Positions 39,611-47,341 of a DNA stretch of 64,000 nucleotides are shown one piece after another. The translations under genes and the position numbers were made by a program. The notes under the pieces were generated by a model, which was not told where the DNA came from, did no database searches, and worked only from the letters and a program-made list of their open reading frames with translations. The stretch lies in NCBI RefSeq assembly GCF_000717345.1, contig NZ_JNZA01000012.1, positions 1 through 64,000 of the forward strand. Reading direction: 5' to 3'. How positions within the stretch are numbered: position 1 is the first letter of the stretch; every line of letters starts with the position of its first letter. The DNA comes from Streptomyces lydicus (GTDB taxonomy: Bacteria > Actinomycetota > Actinomycetes > Streptomycetales > Streptomycetaceae).

Positions 39611-41158
39611 TCAGCCGGCGGCAGCGGCCTCCTGCTCGGCCCGCCGGCGCAGTTCCTTCTTGTCCGGCTTCCCGGCATCGGTCAGCGGCAGCGCGTCGAC
39701 GAAGGTGATCCGGGCCGGCTCGTACATCGCCCCGCGCGCGGCGCAGACCATCTCGCGCAGCTGCTGCGCGTCGACGGAGCTGCCCGGACGCCGGACGACG
39801 GCGGCGTGCACCAGCTCCATGCGGTCGGCGTCACGGACACCGAAGACCGCGCTCTGGAGTACCTGCGGGTGCGAGTTCAGCAGGTCCTCCAGCTCGGTCG
39901 TGTACACATGGCCGCCGACCACGACGATCATGTCCTTGATCCGGTCGACGATGGTCAAGTAGCCCTCGTCGTCGAGGAATCCGACGTCGCCGGTGTGCAG
40001 CCAGCCGTCCCGCAGCACCTCGGCGGTCAGCTCCGGCTGCTTCCAGTACCCCTTCATGATCATGGCCGAGCGCACGCATACCTCGCCGTGCTCGCCGGGC
40101 GGCAGATCGCGGCCCGACTCGTCGCGGATCGCCACCTCCACGTCGGGCAGCACCTTCCCCGCGGAGCGCAGCCGGTCGGGGCGGTCGACGTCGTGATCCT
40201 CCTGGGTGAGAACGCTGATGCCGCCGGCCTCGTTCTGCCCGTACCCCTGGAGCAGGACCGGGCCGAACGCCCGCACCGCGTCGGCTATGCGGGCCGGCGA
40301 CGCCTGGCAGCCGCCGTACGTCAGCATCCGCAGGCTGGAGGTGTCGGTGTGCGGTGCGTCCGGGTGGTCCATCAGCTGGTAGAGCAGCGGCGGCAGCAGG
40401 AACATGTCGGTGATGCGCTCGCGGGCGATGGTGGCGAGCACGGTGCCGGGCTCGAAGTCGTCCAGCAGCACGATCGTCCCGCCCGATTGCAGCGTGCTGT
40501 CGGCCATCAGCCCGGCGGCGTGCGCCAGGGTCGTGCAGACCAGCTGGCGGCGCTCGAACTCCGGTTGTTCCGGCAGCACTCCGTGGAACCAGCGGGTCTG
40601 CTCGAAGGTGGTGCAGATGCCCTTCGGGTGGCCGGTGGTACCGCCGGTGTGGCGGATGGTGCACACGTCCTCGGGCTCGGCCCGGCCGGCGAACGGCTCG
40701 TCGGACTGGCCGGCCGCCAGCTCCAGCAGATCGGCGCCCACCTTGGCGGGGCCGAGCACCAGGACCTCCGGCACCGGCGCCAGCTCGATGAGCTCGGCCG
40801 CCCGTTCGCTCAGCCGCGGGTCGACGATCAGCGCGCGGGTCTCGACATCGCGGACGATGTGGGCCTGGGACTCGGCGGAGAGCTTGTTGTAGAGGTGGTT
40901 GACCCGGGCGCCCACGAGGTTGGCCGCGTAGCGGGCGGCGAGCGTCTCCGGGAGGTTGCCGCTGAGCAGGGTGACGGTGTCCGCGCGGCCGACGCCGCGG
41001 GCGCTGAGTGCCCGCGCCAGGCGGTGGACCAGGGAGCGGAACTCGCCGGCCGTTACCCGGCGTCCCTGGTGGACCAGGGCCTCACGCGCCGGGTCTGCGC
41101 TAAGTGCATCGAGATTCTCCTCCACGTAGGTACGGAACGTCCGATCGGTGATGGACAT
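39611..41158 (-). CDS. AMP-forming acyl-CoA synthetase (ANL family)
   Basis: 515 residues. It activates a carboxylic acid as acyl-AMP and then transfers it to CoA. The P-loop-like His-Thr-Gly-Gly-Thr-Thr-Gly-His-Pro-Lys-Gly, the Tyr-Gly-Gln-Asn-Glu core (A5), Thr-Gly-Asp-Val-Gly (A7) and the C-terminal Gly-Lys-Pro-Asp-Lys-Lys (A10, catalytic Lys) are present. The start (Met-Ser-Ile-Thr-Asp-Arg) is fixed by GGAGGA nine bases upstream. The substrate is not predictable. A MarR-type palindrome lies about 70 bp upstream of the start. Confidence 0.92.
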   Translation of the reverse strand: MSITDRTFRTYVEENLDALSADPAREALVHQGRRVTAGEFRSLVHRLARALSARGVGRADTVTLLSGNLPETLAARYAANLVGARVNHLYNKLSAESQAHIVRDVETRALIVDPRLSERAAELIELAPVPEVLVLGPAKVGADLLELAAGQSDEPFAGRAEPEDVCTIRHTGGTTGHPKGICTTFEQTRWFHGVLPEQPEFERRQLVCTTLAHAAGLMADSTLQSGGTIVLLDDFEPGTVLATIARERITDMFLLPPLLYQLMDHPDAPHTDTSSLRMLTYGGCQASPARIADAVRAFGPVLLQGYGQNEAGGISVLTQEDHDVDRPDRLRSAGKVLPDVEVAIRDESGRDLPPGEHGEVCVRSAMIMKGYWKQPELTAEVLRDGWLHTGDVGFLDDEGYLTIVDRIKDMIVVVGGHVYTTELEDLLNSHPQVLQSAVFGVRDADRMELVHAAVVRRPGSSVDAQQLREMVCAARGAMYEPARITFVDALPLTDAGKPDKKELRRRAEQEAAAAG

Positions 41159-41225
41159 GATGGCGGGCTTCCTCCTGACACCGGCGGACGCGGTCCCTGC
41201 CGCCGGAGCGCAATGACGATATTTA

Positions 41226-41240
41226 GTTGCTAGAGGCAAC
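41226..41240. promoter_or_regulatory. MarR-type operator upstream of the acyl-CoA synthetase
   Basis: GTTGC-TAGAG-GCAAC is a 5-bp-arm palindrome with the TTGC-N5-GCAA core seen in many actinomycete MarR operators. It lies in the promoter region of the minus-strand gene. No MarR gene is adjacent; the only one in the window is 15 kb away. Confidence 0.5.
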
Positions 41241-41602
41241 AAAGCTAGCGTAGTCGCTGGAGATCAACATTCCCAAGTCGGAGGCTGCCGCGGGGACCTC
41301 GCCTGCCGGCCGTGCCCGGCCACGGCCCTTGCCCCACAAGGCCGCCGGCCGCTCCACCCGCGCCCGCAGCCCGGCCGGAATCGTCGCCCCGAATATCGTC
41401 AACAAGGTCGCCGACCTGCGGACCGCGGCGGATAATGCTCCCTCGCGCACGGGATGCCCTTGCCCTGCGGCTCTCGCTCTCCCTGCGGGGCCGTCCCGTG
41501 TCGGGAGATGATGGAGGGCAACACGAGTACGGCGAGAATCGGCCGATGTACGGAGAGCGCCACGGCTGTCGGTCAGCGGTGACCGGCGGAAGGAGTGCCT
41601 GG

Positions 41603-43687
41603 ATGGGTGCGACCGACGCGTTCCCCGAGGGTGCCACCCCGGTCGGGGCCACACCGGGACAGCCCGGCGGCCTGCTCGACGTGCTGGGCGTCGCCGCCGT
41701 GATGCTGGACGCAGAGGGACGGATCGCCCTGTGGAGCCCGCAGGCCGAGGCGCTCTTCGGCTGGACCGCGGCGGAAGCACTCGGCCGACCGGCCGCCCAG
41801 CTCCTCGTCCAGCCCGAGCACTTCGAGCTCGTTCTGCGACTGTTCGCCGAGGTCATGGCCGGGGGCGGGAGCTGGGCCGGGGTCTTCCCGATCCGGCACA
41901 AGGACGGCAGCACCCGGCTCGTCGAATTTCGCAACATGCGCCTGACGGACGAGCACGGCAAGTCCTACGCGTTGGGCATCGCCACCGACCAGGCCGTGCT
42001 GCGCCGCGTCGAACGGGACCTGGCGCTGTCCGTACGGCTGGTGGCCCAGTCACCGATCGGCCTGGCCGTCCTGGACACCGCGCTGCGCTTCGTCATGGTC
42101 AACCCGGCGCTGGAGCGCATCAACGACCTGCCCGCCGAACAGCACATCGGCCGCCATGTCCGCGACGCGCTGTCCTTCCTCGACGCCGAGGTCATCGTCT
42201 CCCGGATGGAGGAGGTCCTCGCCACCGGGCGGCCGCTGCTCGACCAGTACACCGTCGGCTGTACCGCCGTCGACCCCCAGGCCGATCAGGCATGGTCGGT
42301 GTCCTACTACCGGCTGGAGGACGCCCACGGCCGGGTGCTGGGCCTGGCCACCTCCGTCGTCGATGTCAGCGAGCAGCACCGGTCCGCCACCGAAGCCGCC
42401 CGCGCCCGCCGGCGGCTGGCCATGATCGCCGACGCCTCGGCCACCGTCGGCACCACCCTCGACGTCGACCAGACGGCCCACGAGCTGGCCGATGTCATCG
42501 TGCCCGAACTGGCCGACATGGCCGCGGTCGACGTCCTCGACGCCGTCCTGGACGGCCGGCGCCCCACCGCGCTGTCCCGCGGGGGCCCCGCCCGCTTCCG
42601 TGCGCTCGCGGTCGCCACCGCGTACGAGACCGACGCGATACGTGCCGCCGACCCCACCGGCCAGATCGCCTCCTACGAGGCCGACCGGCTGATCACCCGC
42701 TGTGTGACCGAGGCCCGCCCGGTCCGCGTCGCCCAGGTGGACGAGAAGGACCTGTCACGCATCGCCGCGGACCAGGCGGGAGCCGTCCTGCTGGCGGAGG
42801 CCGGAGTCCACTCCTATCTGGCGGTGCCGCTGATCGCCCGCGGGGAGGTGCTCGGCGCGCTCTCGCTCTACCGCGCACGCAACGCCGAGCCGTTCGACGA
42901 GGACGATGCGGTGCTCGCCGTCGAGCTGGCGGCGCGGGCCGCGGTCTGCATCGACAACGCCCGCTCGTACCAGAGCGAACGCCGCACCGCGCTCACCCTG
43001 CAGCGCCACCTGATGAACCACCGGCCGCCGCAGCCCAAGGCGATGCAGATCGCCTACCGCTACCAGCCCGCCCAGGCCGCCAGCGAGGTCGGCGGCGACT
43101 GGTTCGACGCCATCCCGGTGGCGGGCGACAAGACCGCCCTGGTGGTCGGCGATGTGATGGGCAGCGGGATCAACGCCGCCGCCACCATGGGCCAGCTGCG
43201 CACCACCACCCGTGCGCTGGCCGACCTCGACCTCGACCCCGCCGAGGTGCTCAGCCATCTCGACCACATCGCGGGGGGCCTCGACCCGGCCTTCGCCACC
43301 TGCCTGTACGCCGTCTACGACCCGCGCCGCAGCCTGTGCCGGATCGCGGTCGCCGGGCACCTGCCGCCCGTCCTGGTACGTCCCGGCCGGCCGCCCGAGC
43401 TGCTCGATCTGCCCACCGGCGCCCCGCTCGGCGTCGGCGGCGTCCCGTTCGAACAGATCACGGTCCCGTTGCGCGAGGGCGACCAGCTGGTGCTCTATAC
43501 GGACGGGCTGATCGAGACCCGCGAGCAGGCCATCGACGTCCGCCTCGAGAAGCTGCTGACCCTGCTCGCCGAGCCCGAGGAAGATCTGGAGCGGCTGTGC
43601 GACCGCCTGCTGGGCGACCTGCGCGACGAGCACGGCCACGACGACGTCGCCCTGCTCATCGCCCGGGTCCACGGCCCGGAGGAATGA
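41603..43687 (+). CDS. PAS-PAS-GAF-PP2C (SpoIIE) phosphatase
   Basis: 694 residues in the order PAS (about 20-130), PAS (about 140-260), GAF (about 280-445) and SpoIIE phosphatase (about 460-690, with Gly-Gly-Asp-Trp-Phe-Asp, Gly-Asp-Val-Met-Gly-Ser-Gly and Thr-Asp-Gly-Leu). Soluble, no membrane helix. It resembles many Streptomyces multi-sensor phosphatases that feed anti-anti-sigma pathways. The ATG at 41603 has AAGGAG seven bases upstream; the frame is open further upstream but lacks domain sequence. It is the third of four such phosphatases in this region. Confidence 0.92.
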   Translation: MGATDAFPEGATPVGATPGQPGGLLDVLGVAAVMLDAEGRIALWSPQAEALFGWTAAEALGRPAAQLLVQPEHFELVLRLFAEVMAGGGSWAGVFPIRHKDGSTRLVEFRNMRLTDEHGKSYALGIATDQAVLRRVERDLALSVRLVAQSPIGLAVLDTALRFVMVNPALERINDLPAEQHIGRHVRDALSFLDAEVIVSRMEEVLATGRPLLDQYTVGCTAVDPQADQAWSVSYYRLEDAHGRVLGLATSVVDVSEQHRSATEAARARRRLAMIADASATVGTTLDVDQTAHELADVIVPELADMAAVDVLDAVLDGRRPTALSRGGPARFRALAVATAYETDAIRAADPTGQIASYEADRLITRCVTEARPVRVAQVDEKDLSRIAADQAGAVLLAEAGVHSYLAVPLIARGEVLGALSLYRARNAEPFDEDDAVLAVELAARAAVCIDNARSYQSERRTALTLQRHLMNHRPPQPKAMQIAYRYQPAQAASEVGGDWFDAIPVAGDKTALVVGDVMGSGINAAATMGQLRTTTRALADLDLDPAEVLSHLDHIAGGLDPAFATCLYAVYDPRRSLCRIAVAGHLPPVLVRPGRPPELLDLPTGAPLGVGGVPFEQITVPLREGDQLVLYTDGLIETREQAIDVRLEKLLTLLAEPEEDLERLCDRLLGDLRDEHGHDDVALLIARVHGPEE

Positions 43688-43718
43688 GCGCGCCACCGGA
43701 GGTCTGCTCCGGAAGCCC

Positions 43719-43759
43719 GGCCCGGTGCACTCCTGGAGTACGGCCCGGTGCGCTCCTGG
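43719..43759. repeat. Imperfect 18-bp direct repeat inside a hairpin
   Basis: GGCCCGGTGC(A/G)CTCCTGG occurs at 43719-43736 and 43742-43759 with one difference. GAAGCCC (43712-43718) and GGGCTTC (43758-43764) flank the pair, so the segment can fold. It may end the phosphatase transcript. The rest of 43688-43970 shows no gene. Confidence 0.4.
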
Positions 43760-43970
43760 GCTTCGGACCGCACCTTCCTTCCTGAAGTTCGCTCCCGGTA
43801 CGGCTGTACCGCAACGGATTCGACGGTGCCTTTCCGGACACGGTGGCCGGATCCCTTACGCGCTTACCTCGGCCGCGAAATCCGCTTCCACACCGCGTCC
43901 ATGACATGGATACGGGTATTTGCCTGCTCAACAGCTACGGATTTCGTTGTCTCACCCTGTTAACAAGACC

Positions 43971-44000
43971 TTGACGTCGGTCGACGGCGGGGGTTTTATT
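43971..44000 (+). promoter_or_regulatory. Sigma-70-like promoter for the second APC permease
   Basis: TTGACG (43971-43976) and TTTATT (43995-44000) are separated by 18 bases. Initiation near 44007 would leave a leader of about 90 nt before the ATG at 44100. Confidence 0.45.
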
Positions 44001-44099
44001 CGGTCACCAAAGCGGCGCCTGTGAGCAGCCGGGTTCACGCCGCTTCACCGCGCACTTCCCCGTAAGTGCCCTCCTGCCGCCAGCACCGATGGGATACGG

Positions 44100-45566
44100 A
44101 TGACCGATATGCCCTACACGCCTGTTGCCACCGCAGCATCGCCGCGGGACACCCGTAGTGCAGCGGAAGGGGACGCTGCCAACGCCCCCAAACTCACCCG
44201 CTCGATCGGCGTGGTGGGCGGAACCCTGCTCACGCTCTCGTGCCTGACGCCGGCGTCCTCGCTCTTCGTGATCGTGCCGGACTCGTTCGCCAGCCTGGGC
44301 ACGGGCACCGCGCTCACCATCGCCATCGCGGGCCTGCTGTGTATCGGGGTGGCCTTCACCTACTCCGAACTCGGCACGCTGATCCCCAGCTCCGGCGGCG
44401 AGTACGCCATGGTCGGCACCCTCATGGGTCGCCTCGCCGGATGGCTGGTTTTCATCCTCTCGCTGATCGTCGTCATGATCGTGCCGCCCATCATCGCGCT
44501 GGGCACGGCCGACTATCTGGCACCGATCATCCATCTCGATCCGCAGTTGACGGCCGCCGCCGTGATGCTGCTGGCCACCGCCATGGGCCTGCTCGACCTG
44601 CGCGCCAACGCCTGGATCACCGGCATCTTCCTCGTACTCGAGGTCGTGGCCTGCGCGGTCGTCGCCTTCCTCGGCTTCACCCACACCCATCGCTCGGCCT
44701 CCGTGCTCGTCCACCCCGTCATCGACGCCGGTCACGGGCACACCACGGCCGTCACCGCCGGTCTGATCGTGACCGGACTCGCCACCGCGCTCTTCATCCT
44801 TCAGGGCTTCTCCACCGCGGTGTACCTCGCCGAGGAGATGGAGAACCCGCGCCGCAACGTCTCCCGCACCGTGCTGTGGACCCTCGGTATCGGCGCGGCC
44901 GTCGTACTGATCCCGGTGATCGCCATCACTCTCGGCGCGCCCGACCTGAAGACCCTCGGCGCCGGTGACGTGGCCGGGATGGTGGTGCAGTGGAGCAACT
45001 CCGGTGTCGGTACCTTCGTCAGCCTCTGCATCGCCCTGGCGATCATCAATGCCGCCATCGTGATGGTGATCCAGAACTCCCGGGTGGTCTTCTCCTCGGC
45101 CCGCGACGCCGCCTGGCCGACCCCGGTCAACCGCGTCTTCTCGCACGTCGGACGGCGCTTCGGCTCCCCGTGGGCGGCCACCCTCGCGGTCGGTGTCCCC
45201 GGAGCGGCGCTGTGCTTCGTCAACCTGGACACCCTCAGTGAGGTCACCGGGGTGGCGGTCGCCGCGATGTACGTCTTCGTCGCCCTGGGCGCCCTGGTCT
45301 CGCGCCGCGGCGACCACAAGCACCGGATGGCCTGGCGGATGCCGCTGTGGCCGACGATCCCGGCGCTGCTGATCGTGGTGCTGGCCTGGGTGCTCTACCA
45401 GCAGAGCGTCAAGAGCCTCGTCATCACCGGCGTCATCGTCGCCGTCGCCGCGCTGTACTGGGCCTTCTACCTCCGCCCCCGCCAGGAGACGCACTGGGTG
45501 ATCTCGGTCCCCGAGGACGAGCAGGCACCGGTCGAGGCGCCGCTTGCGGCGTCCACCCCCGCGTAG
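44100..45566 (+). CDS. APC-superfamily amino-acid permease
   Basis: 488 residues with 12 predicted membrane helices. The protein reads Val-Gly-Gly-Thr-Leu-Leu-Thr-Leu-Ser-Cys-Leu-Thr-Pro-Ala-Ser-Ser-Leu in helix 1, Tyr-Ser-Glu-Leu-Gly in helix 2, and Glu-Glu-Met-Glu-Asn-Pro-Arg-Arg in the loop after helix 6, all APC features. The likely role is proton- or exchange-coupled uptake of an amino acid. It is monocistronic, between a promoter-like element and a hairpin at 45711. Confidence 0.9.
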   Translation: MTDMPYTPVATAASPRDTRSAAEGDAANAPKLTRSIGVVGGTLLTLSCLTPASSLFVIVPDSFASLGTGTALTIAIAGLLCIGVAFTYSELGTLIPSSGGEYAMVGTLMGRLAGWLVFILSLIVVMIVPPIIALGTADYLAPIIHLDPQLTAAAVMLLATAMGLLDLRANAWITGIFLVLEVVACAVVAFLGFTHTHRSASVLVHPVIDAGHGHTTAVTAGLIVTGLATALFILQGFSTAVYLAEEMENPRRNVSRTVLWTLGIGAAVVLIPVIAITLGAPDLKTLGAGDVAGMVVQWSNSGVGTFVSLCIALAIINAAIVMVIQNSRVVFSSARDAAWPTPVNRVFSHVGRRFGSPWAATLAVGVPGAALCFVNLDTLSEVTGVAVAAMYVFVALGALVSRRGDHKHRMAWRMPLWPTIPALLIVVLAWVLYQQSVKSLVITGVIVAVAALYWAFYLRPRQETHWVISVPEDEQAPVEAPLAASTPA

Positions 45567-45710
45567 GGCCGCGCCGCGACCGGCCGGCGACTGGAGCGCC
45601 GGCCGGCTCGCGGCCCCTCCTGGCCGGAGGGCGGGTGCCGCCGCCGGCCTTGCAGGGGCCTGAAGATGCCTGCCGAGTTCCTTGCGGCAGCGGCTCCCAC
45701 CGAGAAGTAC

Positions 45711-45746
45711 CAAGCCCGCCCGGTGCGTACGCGCCGGGCGGGCTTG
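45711..45746 (+). terminator. Terminator downstream of the permease
   Basis: A perfect 13-bp stem (45711-45723 with 45734-45746) with a 10-nt loop lies 145 bp after the permease stop. Confidence 0.7.
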
Positions 45747-45860
45747 GCGGTTGCGTGGAGCCTTGTCGGCGCTGTGTGGCTTCCGGTTGGCGGTTGGGTG
45801 GCGGCTACCGGTTGGTGGTTGCCTGGTTTCCTGCATTCCTGCCGCTCCTGTTTTTCCCCG

Positions 45861-45889
45861 CCGCCCACCCCCCTTCGGGGGGTGGGCGG
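45861..45889. repeat. Very stable hairpin with a C6/G6 core
   Basis: CCGCCCACCCCCC (45861-45873) pairs perfectly with GGGGGGTGGGCGG (45877-45889) around TTC, effectively a UUCG-type cap. A T5 run precedes it on the plus strand. It lies in a non-coding stretch and could stop transcription from either side. Confidence 0.55.
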
Positions 45890-45918
45890 GTGTAGTGACG
45901 CGGGTGCCCACCCCTGGC

Positions 45919-45950
45919 GGGGTGGGGGAGGCGGGGGCAACGGGGCGGGG
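45919..45950 (+). other. G-quadruplex-forming motif
   Basis: Five G-tracts of four or five bases (45919-45922, 45924-45928, 45933-45937, 45942-45945, 45947-45950) are separated by one to four bases. This meets the usual definition of a G-quadruplex motif on the plus strand. It follows a very stable hairpin and precedes a degenerate tandem repeat. Confidence 0.55.
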
Positions 45951-46103
45951 AGGAGGCGCGGGAGACCGAGGGAGGGCAGCCGGCTGCGTCGGTCCGGAGG
46001 TGGGCCTGCGCTGGAAGCCGCGGCCATGTGAGTCGACGGGGAGGTTGGCCTGCGGCCGGGAAAGCGCGGCCGTACGGGCACACTCGCCCGTGGCCGAGCC
46101 TTG

Positions 46104-46460
46104 GAGGGCGCCAGCGGTACGAGGGCCCGCCCGCTGAGGACTTGCGGCCGGGAGGACGGCAGTGCGCCCGAGTCTGCCCGGTGGCGAGCCAGGGGCTGGG
46201 GGAGGGAGGGCGCCAGCGGTACGAGGGCCTGCCCGGTGACGAGCTACGGCTGGGGGAGGGCGGCAGAGGTGCGTGGGCGGGCCCGGGGACGAGTTGGTGG
46301 CTGTGGTGCGGCAGAAGTGCGAGAGCCTGCCAAGTGACGAGCCAGGGCCTGGGGAGAGGCGGCAGAGAGGCGCGAGGCTGCCCGTCGCCAAGAGCCAGGG
46401 GTCGGAAGGGCCACGGAGGTGCGCTGCGGCGTCTTGCCGCTGACGCTCCGCGGGCGGGAA
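46104..46460. repeat. Degenerate ~50-bp tandem repeat, about seven units
   Basis: A 23-bp block, GAGGGCGCCAGCGG plus TACGAGGGC, recurs exactly at 46104-46126 and 46206-46228, two units apart. A TGCCCGGTG(A/G)CGAGC-like core appears at about 46128, 46175, 46230, 46280, 46328, 46379 and 46435, which gives a 47-56 bp period. Open frames across it give only Gly/Arg-rich sequence, so I treat it as non-coding. The repeats lie upstream of a convergent small gene. Confidence 0.6.
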
Positions 46461-46554
46461 GGGGGCCGCGCTCGCCGGGCGCCCCCGCCGCCCGCTGGCG
46501 GCCTCCGCGCTCCGTGGGCGGGCGTCCCCGCTTCGTCAGTGGTCTCCGGGGCCC

Positions 46555-46893
46555 TCAGTGCTCCGCGGGCCGGGAGAGTGCCAGGGCGTCCAGCAGGAGG
46601 CATACGTGGTCGACGGCGTCGCGGCCGACCGGGGATTCGGCTGCCGGGGCGTCGTCGAGCAGCGCGGCGGTCATCCGGAGCAGCTGCAGCAGCCGCTCGG
46701 TGGCGCCGTCGGCCGGTTCTGCGTGTGCCAGGACGGACCGGACCTGCTCGCCCGTGAGGGGCTGCCCGGTTTCGAGGAAGCGGAACAGCGCCACGGCGGC
46801 TCGCCGGTCGGCGTCGTTGGGCTTCCACAGTCCGAGCGCGTGGTGGTCGATGAGCGCGGCCGCCTCGGCACGGATCTCCTCTGGAACATGCAT
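46555..46893 (-). CDS. Small helical protein of unknown function
   Basis: 112 residues from the ATG at 46893. The chain is mostly amphipathic helix: Pro-Glu-Glu-Ile-Arg-Ala-Glu-Ala-Ala-Ala-Leu-Ile-Asp-His-His-Ala, then Arg-Arg-Ala-Ala-Val-Ala-Leu-Phe-Arg-Phe-Leu-Glu-Thr-Gly. It has no signal peptide or membrane segment. I do not recognise the family. The frame is open further upstream, but the sequence there looks non-coding; the ribosome-binding site is weak. Confidence 0.6.
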   Translation of the reverse strand: MHVPEEIRAEAAALIDHHALGLWKPNDADRRAAVALFRFLETGQPLTGEQVRSVLAHAEPADGATERLLQLLRMTAALLDDAPAAESPVGRDAVDHVCLLLDALALSRPAEH

Positions 46894-47341
46894 GCCCACG
46901 AACGTCTCATACCGCCGGACCGGCGTACACGACGCCAAGATCGGCCCCCACGTCGTCCCCCGGCCCGCTTCCGGGCCTCGCCGGGCCGCGCTGACCAGGC
47001 ACGTTGTGCCGAAGCGCGGGTCACGCGGCGGCCTTTCCCCTGCCCTGTACGGCTTCAAACCTGTGGGGAGAGTTACATGCACAGTCCAGAAACCGGGCGG
47101 GGTCGGGCCGCCCGAACCGCTCCGTTGACCGGCGCTTATGTCCCCTTCGTCGAAGACCTTCGCATATGTGCGGCAGTAAAACCTACCCAGGGGTCTTCCC
47201 GCCCTCTGGCGTCCGGCCCCGGATCACGGGACGATCCTCGAACAGCCCGTGAGGCCGTCCGGCACGGCACGGGCTCCAGTGGAGGCTGCGCTCCGCAGTG
47301 CGCGGCTCGCCCACCGTATGCGGGAGGTGTAGAAAGAGGAC
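46894..47341. other. Intergenic region upstream of the sensor-phosphatase gene
   Basis: Apart from short palindromes (GGCCCG/CGGGCC around 46962-46977, GGCAC/GTGCC near 47000) nothing is clear. A GGGGAGAG precedes an ATG at 47077, but that frame runs into the next gene in the wrong phase and has no coding character. Confidence 0.4.

Noticed and set aside
45861..45889. CRISPR repeat or mobile-element end at the C6/G6 hairpin
   Set aside because: There is one copy only, with no regularly spaced repeats, no target-site duplication and no transposase gene.
46028..47128. 366-codon plus-strand frame across the tandem repeat
   Set aside because: The repeat length is not a fixed multiple of three and the translated units do not align, so selection for protein is unlikely.
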